Source: Phoebastria nigripes
Taxonomy: Eukaryota; Chordata; Aves; Procellariiformes; Diomedeidae
Assembly (NCBI GenBank): GCA_035582835.1
Contig: JAYKAV010003103.1
Coordinates: forward strand, 381,473 to 445,472
Direction: 5' to 3'
DNA length: 64,000 nucleotides
Part shown: positions 50,235 to 61,675 of the stretch, piece after piece
Layout: the number at the start of each line of letters is the position of its first letter
Position numbering within the stretch: the stretch's first letter is position 1
Made by a program: the position numbers and the translations under genes
Notes under the pieces: generated by a model
What the model was told of the DNA's origin: nothing
The model's database searches: none
What the model saw: the letters and a program-made list of their open reading frames with translations, nothing else

Positions 50235-52024
50235 GGGCTGCATGCAGTTGGGTTTTGAATATCTCCAAGGGTGGATACTCCACAGCCTCTCTGAGCAACC
50301 TATTTCAGTGCTTGACCAGCTGTAAAACAACAACAAAAAAAATTTCTTATGTTTAATGGAATTTCCTGTATTTCAGTTTGTGCCCATTGCGTCTTGTCCT
50401 GTCAATTGCCTCTTATCCTGTCACTGGATACCACTGGATTGATCTCTAGTTCCACCCATGAGNTATTTACAAACATTGATAGGATCCCCCTGAGCCTTCT
50501 CTTCTCCAGGCTGAACAGTGCCATATCCCTCAGCCTTTCCTCATATAAAAAATGCTTCAGTCACTTAAACATCTTCATGTCCCTTTGCTGGACTTGCTCC
50601 AGTATGTCTGTTTTTACTGGAAAGCCCAGAAGTGGACACAGAACTCCACATGTGTCTTGCCAGGGCTGAACAGAAAGGAAGGATTGCCTCCCTTGACCTG
50701 CTGGCAATGTTCTTCCAAATGCAGCCCAAGAGACTATTAGCCTCTTTGCGGTGAGGGCACATTGCTGGCTTATGTTCAACCTGTCCACCAGGACGACCAG
50801 GGACTCTTCTGTAAAGCTGCTTTCCAGCCANTTGGCCCCCAGCCTATACTGGTGCATGGACTTACTCCTCCCCAGGTACAAGACTTTGCATTTTCCTTTG
50901 ATGAACTTCATGAGATTCCTGTCAGCCCATTTCTCCAGCCTGTTGAGGTCCCTCTGATGGCAATACAACCATCTGGTGTATCACCCAGTTCTCACAGTTT
51001 TGTAACATCTGCAAATTTGCTGAGGGTCCATCAAGGTGTTTAATGAAAATGCTAAAAAGTACTGGCTCCAGTATCAGCCCCTGAGGTACACCACTAATGA
51101 CTGGGCTCCAATTGGACTTTGTGCTGCTGATCACAACCTTGTAAGCCCAGCAGTTCAGGCAGTTTTTAATCCATCTCACTGTCCACTTATCTAGCCCATA
51201 TTTCATCAGTCAATGAGGGTAGTATAGGAGACAGTTTTAAAAACTTCCCTGAAGTCTAAATAAACAACATCCGCTACTCTCCTCTCGTCCACCAAGCCAG
51301 TCATCCCATCATAAAAAGCTATCAGGTTGGTCACACATGATTTCCCTTTGATGAATCCATGCTGACTACTCTCAATCATCTTCTTGTCCTTCATGTGTCT
51401 GGAAATGGTTTCCAGAATTACTTGTGCCATCGCTTTCCCATAGTTGAGGTGAAGCTGACTGTCCTGCAGTTCCCTGGATCCTCCTCTGTCCTTCTTGAAG
51501 AGAGATGTGTCATTTGCTTTTTTCCAGTTTCAGCAATCTATCCCGATCTCCATGATTTTTCAAATATAATCAAGAGTAGCCCTACAAAGACATTGACCAG
51601 CTTCTTCTGCACTTGTTGGTGTATCTTATGAAGATCCATGAACTTCCATACATCCATAGTTTGGGTAAATGTTCCCTAACTTGCTCTTCCTCCACCTTAA
51701 AGTAAGTCTTCCTTAACTTACATCAAGAAGAACTAAGTCTTCCTTGCTCCAGACTTACCCATGGGTCTCAAGGACCTAGGATTGCTGAAGGCAGGTCTAC
51801 CAATAAAGACTGATTTGAAAAAGACATTGGGCATTTCAGTCTTTTCTGTGGTCTTTGTCACCAGGTTGTCTGTCCAGATCAGCAGCAGGCCCACATTTTC
51901 TTGGTTCTCCTTTTGCTGCTGTTATACCTATAGAAACTCTTCTTGTTGTTCTTACATCCCTCAACAGGTGAAACTCCAGATGGGTTTTCCAAACCACATC
52001 CCCGAATACTTGGACACTGCCCAA
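50235..52024 (-). mobile_element. CR1 LINE fragment lacking its 3' end (minus strand)
   Basis: A ~1.8 kb CR1 copy on the minus strand. It covers the linker, RT fingers, palm and thumb, and the start of the 3' UTR. The last ~100 bp, with the octamer tail present in the other copies, is missing. Homology begins around GGTTTTGAATATCTCC at 50250. CR1 copies are normally 5'-truncated and keep the 3' end, so the 3' part was probably lost by deletion after insertion. The 5' limit is near 52024, just before a TA/CA microsatellite. The copy is strongly decayed, with many stops and frameshifts. Confidence 0.92.
50561..52010 (-). pseudogene. CR1 ORF2, reverse transcriptase remnant
   Basis: RT sequence in several phases. 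The fingers and motif A are at 51206-51430 (YLDFREVF: catalytic Asp kept, but the later FD is FK). The region after motif A is at 50922-51206 with SGVPQG, and the thumb and C-terminus at 50561-50968. The catalytic box that should read FADD reads FADV at 51004-51015, so the second catalytic Asp is lost. The part upstream of 51,800 matches the linker between endonuclease and RT. The protein is inactive. Confidence 0.88.
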
Positions 52025-52031
52025 AGATGAA

Positions 52032-52079
52032 AATATATGTACATATGTACATATATATACACACACATATATATATATA
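52032..52079. repeat. (TA)/(CA)/(GTACATAT) microsatellite
   Basis: A compound dinucleotide repeat just outside the 5' limit of the CR1 fragment. Confidence 0.88.
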
Positions 52080-52667
52080 ATCAAACTTTTCCAAACTTTT
52101 ACAGTGGTAAATTAAAAACCACAACCAATTAATTCTAGGAATGAGTCGTCCTCTTAACCAATCACCTCCCTCTTACTGTGTGCATATTTGCATACAATGT
52201 ACATGTATATTGTTGCCATGGTGTCCCAAACTCATTCTGTATATAATTTTTCTCTATTAAAGCCTGATGGTAGCTGAATTTATTAAGTATATTCAGGAAA
52301 GGTATTTACTCATAAATCTAGGTTGGGGTTCAATCTGGTGATGCTTCTAGATGTTAGAGGGCTCACTTTTATTTAACCTTGCATTTACATTGCAGTTAGA
52401 ATTACTTGGCAATANAATTACCTTTTTTAGAATCTTACACACAGCAGACCAATTTAATTTACTCGATAAATTGAGCTATTGTAAACGTTTACATATGCTC
52501 TGTGCTTGAATCCGAACCATAAAAAACAAAAGAGTTTATTAAACTGAAATGAAAAATGCCACCAACATTGCATGAAATCATGGATGTGATTCTTATATCC
52601 TCAGGGAACTGCATTGTAAGAGAAGCAGGCTTGGTCAGAGTTATGTTCCTTTGTGCCCTTACAAAAC

Positions 52668-52764
52668 AATCCTATAGGATTTTCTGATGGATTAAAGGGA
52701 TTTCTAGATGACTGTGAGGTAATCCTGTAAGACTCAATCACATGTAACATTGTCCTACAGGATT
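52668..52764. repeat. Palindrome and imperfect hairpin with a shared motif
   Basis: AATCCTATAGGATT (52668-52681) is a perfect 14-bp palindrome. Forty bases on, AATCCTGTAAGAC (52721-52733) pairs with GTCCTACAGGATT (52752-52764) in a 13-bp stem with one mismatch and an 18-base loop. All arms share the AATCCTRTA word. No function can be assigned; it could be the remains of a small inverted-repeat element. Confidence 0.7.
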
Positions 52765-53310
52765 TGTGAAGGACTAAAATATTATACTGTAAGACCTGCA
52801 ACGCTTGCTTCAGAAGCTATACAGAAATGCAAGTCTGACTCAGTAGATATTATGATGAGTATGTCGCAAGACACGCCAGAATGTATATGTATAACTGCTC
52901 TAATGTGTATAACACCTGTGTTCTATTACTCACTCAAGAGTAATTCATTCTGTATTAAAGGCCAGTGTCATGCATTTAACCCCTCAATCAACTTTATTTT
53001 TTTATTGTTACAATTAAAGTAAGGTAATTTTTATGGATAGTCCATGGCGCATCATTTTACTTTTTAACCAGCAGTTGATACAAGGAAGACATTGTTTCCC
53101 NTCTTCTATTCAAATGTAAATTTATCAAGAATTACACAATTATCTAACTCTATTACACATAAATATAATGAAATATTTGTTTAGGTTTAGTTAGACATAT
53201 ATAGGTTTAGTGCGATAGAGAGTAATAAAGAAATGTTAAGTTTTAAGCAAGTTCTACATTATTTGAACATTAACTTAAATTGAGATACCACTGATAGCCC
53301 AAACTAATTC

Positions 53311-53353
53311 ATATGTGTGTATACATATACATATATATATGTATATATATATA
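53311..53353. repeat. (TA)/(GTATA) microsatellite
   Basis: A dinucleotide-type repeat rich in ATATAC and TATATA. Confidence 0.88.
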
Positions 53354-55741
53354 ACAATAGCACTACAATATGATACACACCAGCTATAGTTAGGGTTGTT
53401 AATTCTTAAAGGACATAATAATGGTGTTGACTTGAAATAATAAATATACCATTTGTTTAATTTGTAGACAAATCTCTACAATCCCTGCAATAAGGGAAAT
53501 CCATTTAGGATGAAATTTTCTCCCACGTTCAGACACCTAAATTTACATGACTGAGAGCTCTTTACNTTTGGGATAGATGGATAAATCACCATTACAGTCA
53601 ATGAAGATATAGTCAGCACATCCAATGGAATCTAGAGAGTTATTAACTTTATACTACATTCAGTGAGATGAGGAGCTCTCTAGACTGCAAAAAATTGTAT
53701 TCACTGGGTTTATTGTTTAGGCATAGGTATCTAGAGTCATTTGAAACATCCTAGAGAATCTAAGTCATACTCAGCAGGAAAATATGACAGAGGACTTCTA
53801 GGACACCATTTGCCCTCCCAAAGTGAAAACCATAGGCCAGGTAGAATATCTCAGGGCATGTCAAATGGCACTTTAAGCATTTCTTTAGGCAACTAAATCT
53901 AGGCTTAAATCTCCTCTGAGAATTTAGAAATCTAGCTCATTCATATATTGCTACAGTGAATTTGATATCTGAAATATATGTAATATCTTANAGATGTCTA
54001 GTGACTGAGGCATCGACATGCAGCTGGAAATACAATACATGGGAAACCAATGTCATTCTGGACTGGCAGCTGGAGGTCAAGGAATCTCAAATTCCTCCTT
54101 CTTGTTCTTTCACAAGTTCCTCACTTTAACTGTCAGATAGTCCTTGAGGAGTGTGTTTTAAAAGAGACACAAGTAAGGCTGGAGTTTAATTCTGGTGTGG
54201 AGTGACACGATTGCTGGATTGTGAGGGTGTGGGTGACTATCTTCTTTTTCTGAAANGAATAACCAACTACTTAAGAAAACAGTATTTGGACTAGATTCTT
54301 TAGTGACTGGCTTCTGAGTAGAGATGAAAATATTGATAAAGATGTGGTAAAGCTTCTGTTTATGGAATTCCAGCCTCTGACAAAAATGTCCAGCTTGCCA
54401 CCATGTTTCAAAGCCCACTATGAACACAATAATAACAGAATTTTTTCAATAAAAGGTTTGGTGTCCATATGTGGCAAAAATTTCATGTCTGTATCAATGA
54501 ACCCATCTAGAAATTATCTACCTTGCATGCAATTTTTTAATCTTAATTGCAAGTAGAAGAACATATGCTTGTCATAATAAAGTCATATTGATANTTTTTT
54601 ATTTTAGATAGGCAATTCAATGACAAAATCTTCCTTTTTATGATCCAGTGGAATTGAACACTTAGGTTGAGATTTACTTCATAGTCATACTGTATGATAT
54701 TACTCTGAAAAAGTTTAGCTAATTCAGCCTTCATTTTACTTGGGTAACTAATGAAAGAGATAAAGAATATGATTACCCTACATTACAGATCCATATTCTG
54801 AGACATAGAGCTCACTTAAGAAATGGTCCTAAGGGAAGTAAACTTCTGGTATATAATTTCAGAAGGCCCAAATATTCAGTGAATAATAGGTCCAATATAT
54901 AGACTCACTGTAAATTTGTTGCTCTACATTGTATGTGACATACAGGCCTCTAAATCAAAGCTGCACATGTGCAGAATTGCATGGGACTCACTGCACAAAG
55001 ATTTACAAAACTGTGAAATGGTCATAAATAGGCATGATATTTGCACACAGGGAGGTTTATAGATGTTTAAACTTAGAGATATTTTTCATATTTTGCTTCT
55101 GAGTTGGTTTGGCAGCAGCTTTTGCAGGGTTTGCGTCTAATATGAAAACATGGTCTGGGTTCCACGTGAATTACCTCAAACAGACCTGCAACATGCAAAT
55201 CTCCTCAGCTGCAAGTTTGTATTTTGGGTTACGACTATGGTTACTTTCCCCTCGCTCAGATGTGTCTCCTCTGATTCATCCAAATGAAAGAAAGGTAAAG
55301 GTACTTTGTTAAAGAAAAGTTAAGAAGGTGTACTATTTCTCATATTTCTTTGGCAGAAATCACAGAAGTAGGGCTACCTCTATTCCTTTAACAAAATACA
55401 GGGAAGGGATTCAGCTCTGGTCCTAAGACAAATTGGCATGACCTGGCTCTTGTCCACGTACCTAAATTTTCTTCCCTAGGAAAGCAGGGTGGCCACATTA
55501 AAACTGACTATTGGGAACAGTTCCTGGAAACACTATAATTAACGCTGGTTAGATATTTACGCAAACTAGTTGGTTTGGGCCAAAACCATGTGAGGAAAAG
55601 TGGGAACAAATAAACAGCATGGATAATTACACACAGATCATCAAACCTTTGCCTTTGACCCATTTTATCTACTAGACTATACGTAGCTGGTATTATAACA
55701 AGTTCTGAACAGAAATAAAAAGAAGAAAAGATTCACAGCAT

Positions 55742-55742
<1 letters not shown>

Positions 55743-55770
<28 letters not shown>
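55743..55770. repeat. Poly-T run
   Basis: Twenty-eight T residues, about 50 bp before the LTR fragment. Length calls in such runs are unreliable. Confidence 0.9.
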
Positions 55771-55777
<7 letters not shown>

Positions 55778-55821
55778 TACTCATATGGAAAAGCTACAAA
55801 TTGATTGAAGGAGTTAAGCAC

Positions 55822-56022
55822 ACTCTGGAGGGGGAGTGAGCGAGTGGCTGTGTGGTGTTTGGCTGCTTGCCAGGTTAAACCACAATACCTATTAAACTGT
55901 CTTTAGCTCAGTCCACAAGTTTTCTCTCTGTTACCCTTCAGATTCTCTTCCCCATCCTGCTGTGAGGGAGTGAAAAGGTGGCTGTGTGGTGCTGAGCTGC
56001 CTGCCAGGATTAAACCACAACA
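55822..56022 (+). mobile_element. ERVL-type LTR fragment with duplicated 3' end (plus strand)
   Basis: The 3' portion of the same LTR family as at 6.0 and 61.2 kb. A first 3' end (55822-55887: GAGTGAGCGAGTGGCTGTG through TTAAACCACAA) joins directly to a second segment. That segment begins at the polyadenylation region (CTATTAAACTG, ATTAAA at 55891-55896) and runs to its own 3' end, TTAAACCACAACA, at 56022. The two ends are about 135 bp apart, so an approximately 135-bp unit was duplicated in tandem. The upstream U3 and promoter are absent. No internal viral genes are nearby. Confidence 0.88.
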
Positions 56023-59000
56023 TTGTGATAAGAGAAAATAATGTGAAATTAAATGAAAGTTTTTCAGGAAGGATAATCTGAACAGGAATTCCAGAGTTTA
56101 GAAAGGACCTGAAATTATTATATCAACATAAGATAACTTCTGGAAAGGTAAAGAATGTTTGGATATTTCAGGCCAGTTCCTACTGTGGTGTAAATTAGAA
56201 GTATTTAATTTACTTCAGTATAGAAATGTCAATTTACATCAGATGAGTTTGTTCCTTCTGCTTTGAACTAAGACCATTATAAAAAGGAGAAGTTATCTTG
56301 TCAGTTTTATCTGCTGTGGAATCAACTGTACCATTTTTATAGTTTTAGGTGTATAAATAAATGTATATATGTTTCTCTATCTATTTATGTTTTATTTGGA
56401 GTAAAATATTCCCAGTCTGAAAATTGCTGACAAATGCGAACAGATTGTCTCTGACCTTCTCTGCTCATGCAGACAATTAATTTTGGCAGGTTTTCCTATG
56501 TGATGGACTGTTACACTCTGCTTATTTATACACAATAAGAATGTGCCTTATAATGTTGTTGACTTTGAAAAGATTTTTGACTTGTTTTTATGTTGAAACT
56601 TTAATAATAGTTTATNCTCATTCTGAAGTACTGATAAATAGTTCTGCAAAGCCTTTATTANCCAGATGAAAGGGTATTTTCCCATCCATATTATGGAACG
56701 GATTAAGTCATACAGACTTCATTTTAAAAGATTGGCTGCAATCCCTTGTAATCTTAACAACATAAGTAGCTAGGCCTGTTCTGTGGCTAAGCCACTTCAT
56801 TTTGACTTTATACTCATTTAGTGTTACTAGGTTCCTCTCACTTATTTTTGGACACCCACAGTACAGGTTTCCAAATCTGAGGTATGCATCCTTGACTCTG
56901 TTCAAGTCTAAGGAGGGAAAAATGGCACCTGTAGGGAGTGGCACGTCAGATCTATTTGGGTGTCTACAGTAACGTCAGATAAGTTAATCCTGAAAAATGC
57001 ATCTTTCCTCCCTTCAACTGTAAAGGGAATTTAGGATGATGGCATTCTGGATGTTTACATTTGGTTGAAAAAATCTGTTCTGCTTCTTTAATAGTGTCAT
57101 ATGTCCTGTGTTCTGTACAGTTTCTTTAGGATCTAAAATCAAGTATTTCAAAGACATTCTTACTGTTATTACTTTATTTTTTATTTTGTGGGCAGTTGCA
57201 TAATAGTCTTGTTTTCTTGTTAGATGTAGTCTTTTTCATCTTAGTTTCGTTTTTCCTCCAAGTGGAGGTTATGCTTCCAATGAATATGGGTCCTGTGAAA
57301 TTTATAAGACAAGAGAAGGTAACAAAATACATGCTTCTCTTACCTGCACTGCTGTGCAAAATCAGTTGCTCAATATTCATGCGTGCCCTTATTTCTCTTG
57401 GAATGTATTCAAGACCAAAATTNTTCTCTTGCTGATACTTGCTTCTTCATCACCACTTAGAGTGCTCCCTGAAAAAGATGATCAAATACTTTACGGATGT
57501 CTATGTAGTTGTGATGCTTTTTTTTTTTTTCTTCTTTTTTTTCATTTACATGTTCTTCCTTAGTCTTTGACTATGCTGCATCTTTCCTTGAAACCAGCTG
57601 GTTCTTCTGCAAAAAGAAACTCATTTTGTGACCTGAGACTCTTTCAGTGGGAGCCCTCAACACTTTGCTTTGCTAAAATACTAAGGAACTTACGTGGACA
57701 CATCATTCTGGCAGAGTGAGTTGGTATTGGAAAGGAATTCTTTCTCTTGGGGTCAATATTGATTATGTTTATAGGCAGTCTTTCTGGTCAGAAGATCATG
57801 TTGTACATATTAAGGTGTAAATCTGTTAGTGACAAAATACTACCTGTAGGACTCCATATTACTTATTAACTTCTTCATGTGTGATAAATTTTCTTCTACT
57901 TTTTTTTCTTCTTGGACTGTTATTTACATCAGAACACCAGTGGGTATGTGTTGTCCAGGTCTTCATAGTCATCTTCTAGGAGTAAATGAGGAGGCCTAAC
58001 AAAGTCATATACAGTTGTACTTGTGCAGCTGTATGCTCTTTGTAATGCAGATGCATCTGTGCCTGCTCCCACAAGTATTTGAAATTNATTTAGCTTCTGG
58101 TTATAGCTACTCATTTTTGTCCTCAGTTATAGATACTGCTTTTTGCTGTTGATTGTCCATTTTCTCGGTTATCCCTCACAATCCTTTTCAGGATTTTATT
58201 TTTCTATAACTTCTTTCATCACAGTTTACTATCCAGTTTTCTCTTGCCTTACATATTTTTCATAATAATCTGTCTGAAGTTGTCTACTTTTTCTTTCATG
58301 ACACTGAAATCTCTCTTCTTCTGGTCAAACAAATTTATAATTTCTCAAATATTCCAAGGATACCTTGCTTTTCTTTGTGATCTTACTAACTTTTATGCAA
58401 TATTCATTGTTCCAATGCTTCATGAATCAGTTGTTGCTGGGTTTTTCCCATTCAGTGATGAGATACCTTTTTGTTTGTTTGTTTGTTTTGGTTTTTTTGT
58501 TTTTCCCGAGGGGGAGGTATAAAGAAGTAGTAGTTTTCTGGGTATAAGTGGATAAAGACATACAGCAAATTCACAATAATAATGTATAACAAGATTTTAA
58601 GCATCCTTGACCATGATTCTCCTACTTGTACCTTGTATAACCATTTATATATAAGCAAAATAAAAAATGAACTGAGGTCAACCTTTCTCTAAACTGACAA
58701 ACATGTATTTATTTATACCCTTAATTCCCTGCTGAAAGAAAATCTGAAACTCGAAAGAACTGAAATAATTATGCTCCACATTGTTTTAGAAGGCTCAGTA
58801 GGGCATTTGCCTTCCTTTAAAGTATGAGTTTCCTCCAATATCTTTCCCAACTACACTACATTAATCATGTCATTATTTATTTTGTTTTCTTTTAAAACAC
58901 AAAGTAACAGACTCAAAAAGATAGTTATTTGGTAGATGTTTGCTTTAATAAAGACAGAGACTCTGCTGATGCATTTGTGAAAGACTGGATGTTAATTGGT

Positions 59001-60480
59001 ATGAAAGTAATGGCAGAAGAATAGAATAGGAAAAGAAAAGACTTATTTTTCTTTATTGTCCTGCATTAATGTATTTATATGCTGCATAGAGAATGGTAGC
59101 ATTCTGGAGATTATCCAAACCAAAAGACACAATTCTTGTTTTACAGATCTTTCTTCTGTATTCCTGATGTACTCAGAGGCAGTGAAAGCAAGAGAATGAC
59201 ACAATGCCACCAGATTGCAAACCTAAAGAAATATGATTTTCAGCAATTTAAGCGCCTTACTTCTCCTGGAGCTTGTCTGAATTTTGGAAACATGACTGTC
59301 CCTTTGAAGCCTGCCAAAGGTTACTGCTGTCTACAGTAAGTAGTATCACTTTCATTTTTCAGAGTTGTCCTGGCAATTTAACCAATATTGAAACAAAACT
59401 GGTGGCTGGTAGGAAGACTTTGCTTCCTGTTTTTTCAGGTTCTTTCAAGTTTTCTTGAGGGAATGAAATAAAGAAAAGGAATTTTAACACAGCATATCCT
59501 CTAATTGTGACTATAAAATCTTGAAGAAACATCACATTTTCTGATCTAATAAAGTTCCGCTTCAGTATAGACAGTTTATACAGGGTATAGCTCCTCTTCC
59601 TCCTGCCTGTCCTCTGTAGTTAAATAAATTTAACCTATCTGTTCTGAGATGTCTGAAAGTTAGACATCTAACTTTTCTAGCCTGGTCGTCTTTTGTCATA
59701 GTCAGCAGAAAGAGTCAGGCATATCCTGAGGACAATTCATCTCACCCTGAAACAAGCACCCAAGACAAATCAGTTGGAAGTGCTTGGCAGTACTATTTCT
59801 TCTATCGTAGCTATAAACTTGGCTTACTAGTTGTAGACATCCAGCTTCTAGATACCTGCAGTTAGCTGAGATTAATTCCACTTGGAATACTATATTACTT
59901 GGAAAAACTATAATTTTTCACTGATGGAAGATATAATTTATCTGCGTAGAACATCTGGTTCCTTCTTTGATAAGTGAGTCTCAGTAACCTAAGGCACAAT
60001 GGTAAATCTCTGCATAGTCTGAAGATGTTCTAAAACAAAAGATTCATGAATAAATTTGGACCCTCATGCTCACAATATTTGTCTCAAGGAATTTTAACAG
60101 CAAAATCTTGAGAACATGTAATGAAGGAATGAATCTAGCAGACAGAGAGATTCTGAGTTATTTGTTTGCCCACTCTCTCTCTTGAAAACACCTGAATTCT
60201 ATGATGCTCACAGAGTTCATATATTACATATTTATTTCTGGAGTACCTACAACCTCTCAGTGCCTACAATACTAAGACTTAGGATTTTTGCTCATGCCCC
60301 ACTTGATGATTTAACATATTCTTGATGNTTTTTTTTTTTTCCCCTTTTCTCTCTCCTCTTCTACTCACCGAATTTTATGTCTGTCTTTTATAACCTTTAC
60401 TCCTCCTCTGGGCTCCTGCTCCAGAGCCTCAGTAACTCTAATGTTTTCTTTGTTATTATTCTGTCTTTTGCACCGCATGA
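56023..60480. other. Unique AT-rich DNA, no gene seen
   Basis: No gene or interspersed repeat recognised. A T-rich tract lies at about 57519-57541, a (GTTT)n tract at 58471-58500 and a T-run near 60329-60340. Open frames are at most 92 codons and without domains. Confidence 0.55.
58471..58500. repeat. (GTTT)n microsatellite
   Basis: A T/G tetranucleotide array followed by T-runs. Confidence 0.85.
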
Positions 60481-60590
60481 TTAGATTGGAAATATAATTG
60501 AAGATATACTTCTGCCCAGGTCCTTCTAGTCACATTCCCCCTTCTACTGTGCCTACACTTTGCCCAAGTCCAGTACCTTCCTATATAAGT
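60481..60590 (+). repeat. Left copy of a ~110 bp direct repeat flanking CR1
   Basis: Begins TTAGATTGGAAATA. It aligns with 61081-61198, exactly 600 bp downstream. By hand count 56 of the first 70 positions match without gaps; small indels follow until CCTTCCTATA. It ends a few bases before the CR1 homology starts. Confidence 0.85.
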
Positions 60591-60593
60591 TAG

Positions 60594-61080
60594 TTCTGGG
60601 CTCATGGGTACAAGAGAGATATGGAGCTACTTGAGCAAGTCCAGCAAAGGCCCACTAAGTTGATTAAGGGACTGGAGCACCTGTCATATGAGGAGGGGCT
60701 GAGAGAGCTGGGACCATTCAGCCTGGAGAAGAAAAGGCTCAGGGGGATCTTGTCAGTGTGTATAAATACCTGATGGAAGGAATGACGAACAGGGAGTCAG
60801 ACTTTCCTCAGTGATGCCCACTGACAAGACAAGAATCAACAGGCACAAATTAAAACCCATGAAATTCCATCTGAACACAAGAAAATACTTTTTTCTCTGA
60901 GAGTGGTCAAACACTGGAGCAGATTGCCCAGAGTGTTGTATCTGCCCTTGGAGATATTCAAAACTTGACTGGACATGGTCCTGGGCAACCTGCTCCAGAT
61001 GTCCCTGCTCTGAGCTTCAGCATTGGACTAGATAATCTCCAGAGATGCCTTCCAACTTCAACTGTTCTGTGGTTCTGCAG
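60594..61080 (+). mobile_element. CR1 3' fragment (plus strand)
   Basis: About 490 bp of CR1, from the RT thumb (encoding YKRDMELLEQVQ and, further on, LEHLSYEEGLRELG) through the C-terminal region and 3' UTR to a degenerate octamer tail (TTCTGTGGTTCTGCAG). The C-terminal sequence (DKTRI..., HKLKPMKF-like, read across stops and a shift) marks a subfamily different from the other copies. Several stop codons and indels are present; it is old and inactive. It lies exactly between two copies of a ~110 bp direct repeat. Confidence 0.93.
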
Positions 61081-61198
61081 TTAGGTTGGAAATACAGTTA
61101 GAGACATAATTCTGTCCAGGTTCTTCTTGTAACATTCACTCTTTTACTGTTAGGCATGCATACACCTTACTTAAGTCCTATACCTTCCTATAGAAGTC
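61081..61198 (+). repeat. Right copy of a ~110 bp direct repeat flanking CR1
   Basis: Begins TTAGGTTGGAAATAC right after the CR1 octamer tail. It aligns with 60481-60590 at about 80 percent over the first 70 positions. It ends at the start of a short tandem repeat. Confidence 0.85.
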
Positions 61199-61233
61199 CA
61201 ATAAGTCTGTAAGTCCAGTAAGTCCGTAAGTCC
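61193..61233. repeat. Five-unit 8-9 bp tandem repeat
   Basis: Units GAAGTCCAA, TAAGTCTG, TAAGTCCAG, TAAGTCCG and TAAGTCC follow each other directly. The LTR is inserted at the end of the last unit, and the sequence after the LTR (GTCCAATAG) resembles the first unit. Confidence 0.8.
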
Positions 61234-61473
61234 TGACCTGGTTTCGGCTGGGATGGAGTTGGTTTTCTTCCTAGTGGTTGATATAGTGCTATGTTTTGGA
61301 TTTAGTATGAGAAGAATGTTGATAACACACTGACATTTTAGTTGTTGTTAAGTAATGTTTACACTGGTCAAGGACTTTTCAGCTTCCCATGCTCTGCCAG
61401 GTGCACAAGAAGCTGGGAGGGAGCATAGCCAGGACAGTTAACCCAACTGGCCAACGGGGTATTCCATTCTATA

Positions 61474-61496
61474 TGACGCCATGCTCAGCATATAAA
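61474..61496 (+). promoter_or_regulatory. LTR promoter core: CRE-like site and TATA box
   Basis: TGACGCCA (61474-61481) lies ten bases upstream of TATAAA (61491-61496), in the same arrangement as in the minus-strand copy at 6.3 kb. Read as the U3 promoter of the LTR; activity unknown. Confidence 0.7.
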
Positions 61497-61669
61497 GCTG
61501 GGGGAAGAAGGAAGGGGGTACGTTCGGAGTGATGGCGTTTGTCTTCCCAAGTAACCGTTACGCGTGATGGAGCCCTGCTTTCCTGGCAATGGCTGAACAC
61601 CTGCCTGCTGATGGAAAGTAGTGAATGAATTGTTTTGCTTTGCTTGCATGCGCAGCTTTTTCTTTACCT

Positions 61670-61675
61670 ATTAAA
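61670..61675 (+). terminator. LTR polyadenylation signal ATTAAA
   Basis: ATTAAA within CTATTAAACTG, about 175 bp downstream of the TATA box and 125 bp before the LTR end. The same context occurs in all three LTR copies. Confidence 0.7.

Larger units (their letters stand above)
52025..55742. other. Unique AT-rich DNA, no gene seen
   Basis: No gene or interspersed repeat recognised. It contains TA/CA microsatellites and a cluster of AATCCTGTA-like words with a hairpin at 52668-52764. Open frames stay under 95 codons. Confidence 0.6.

Noticed and set aside
59136..59339. 67-codon plus-strand frame with several Cys residues
   Set aside because: No known cysteine-rich family pattern or signal peptide was recognised; likely chance.
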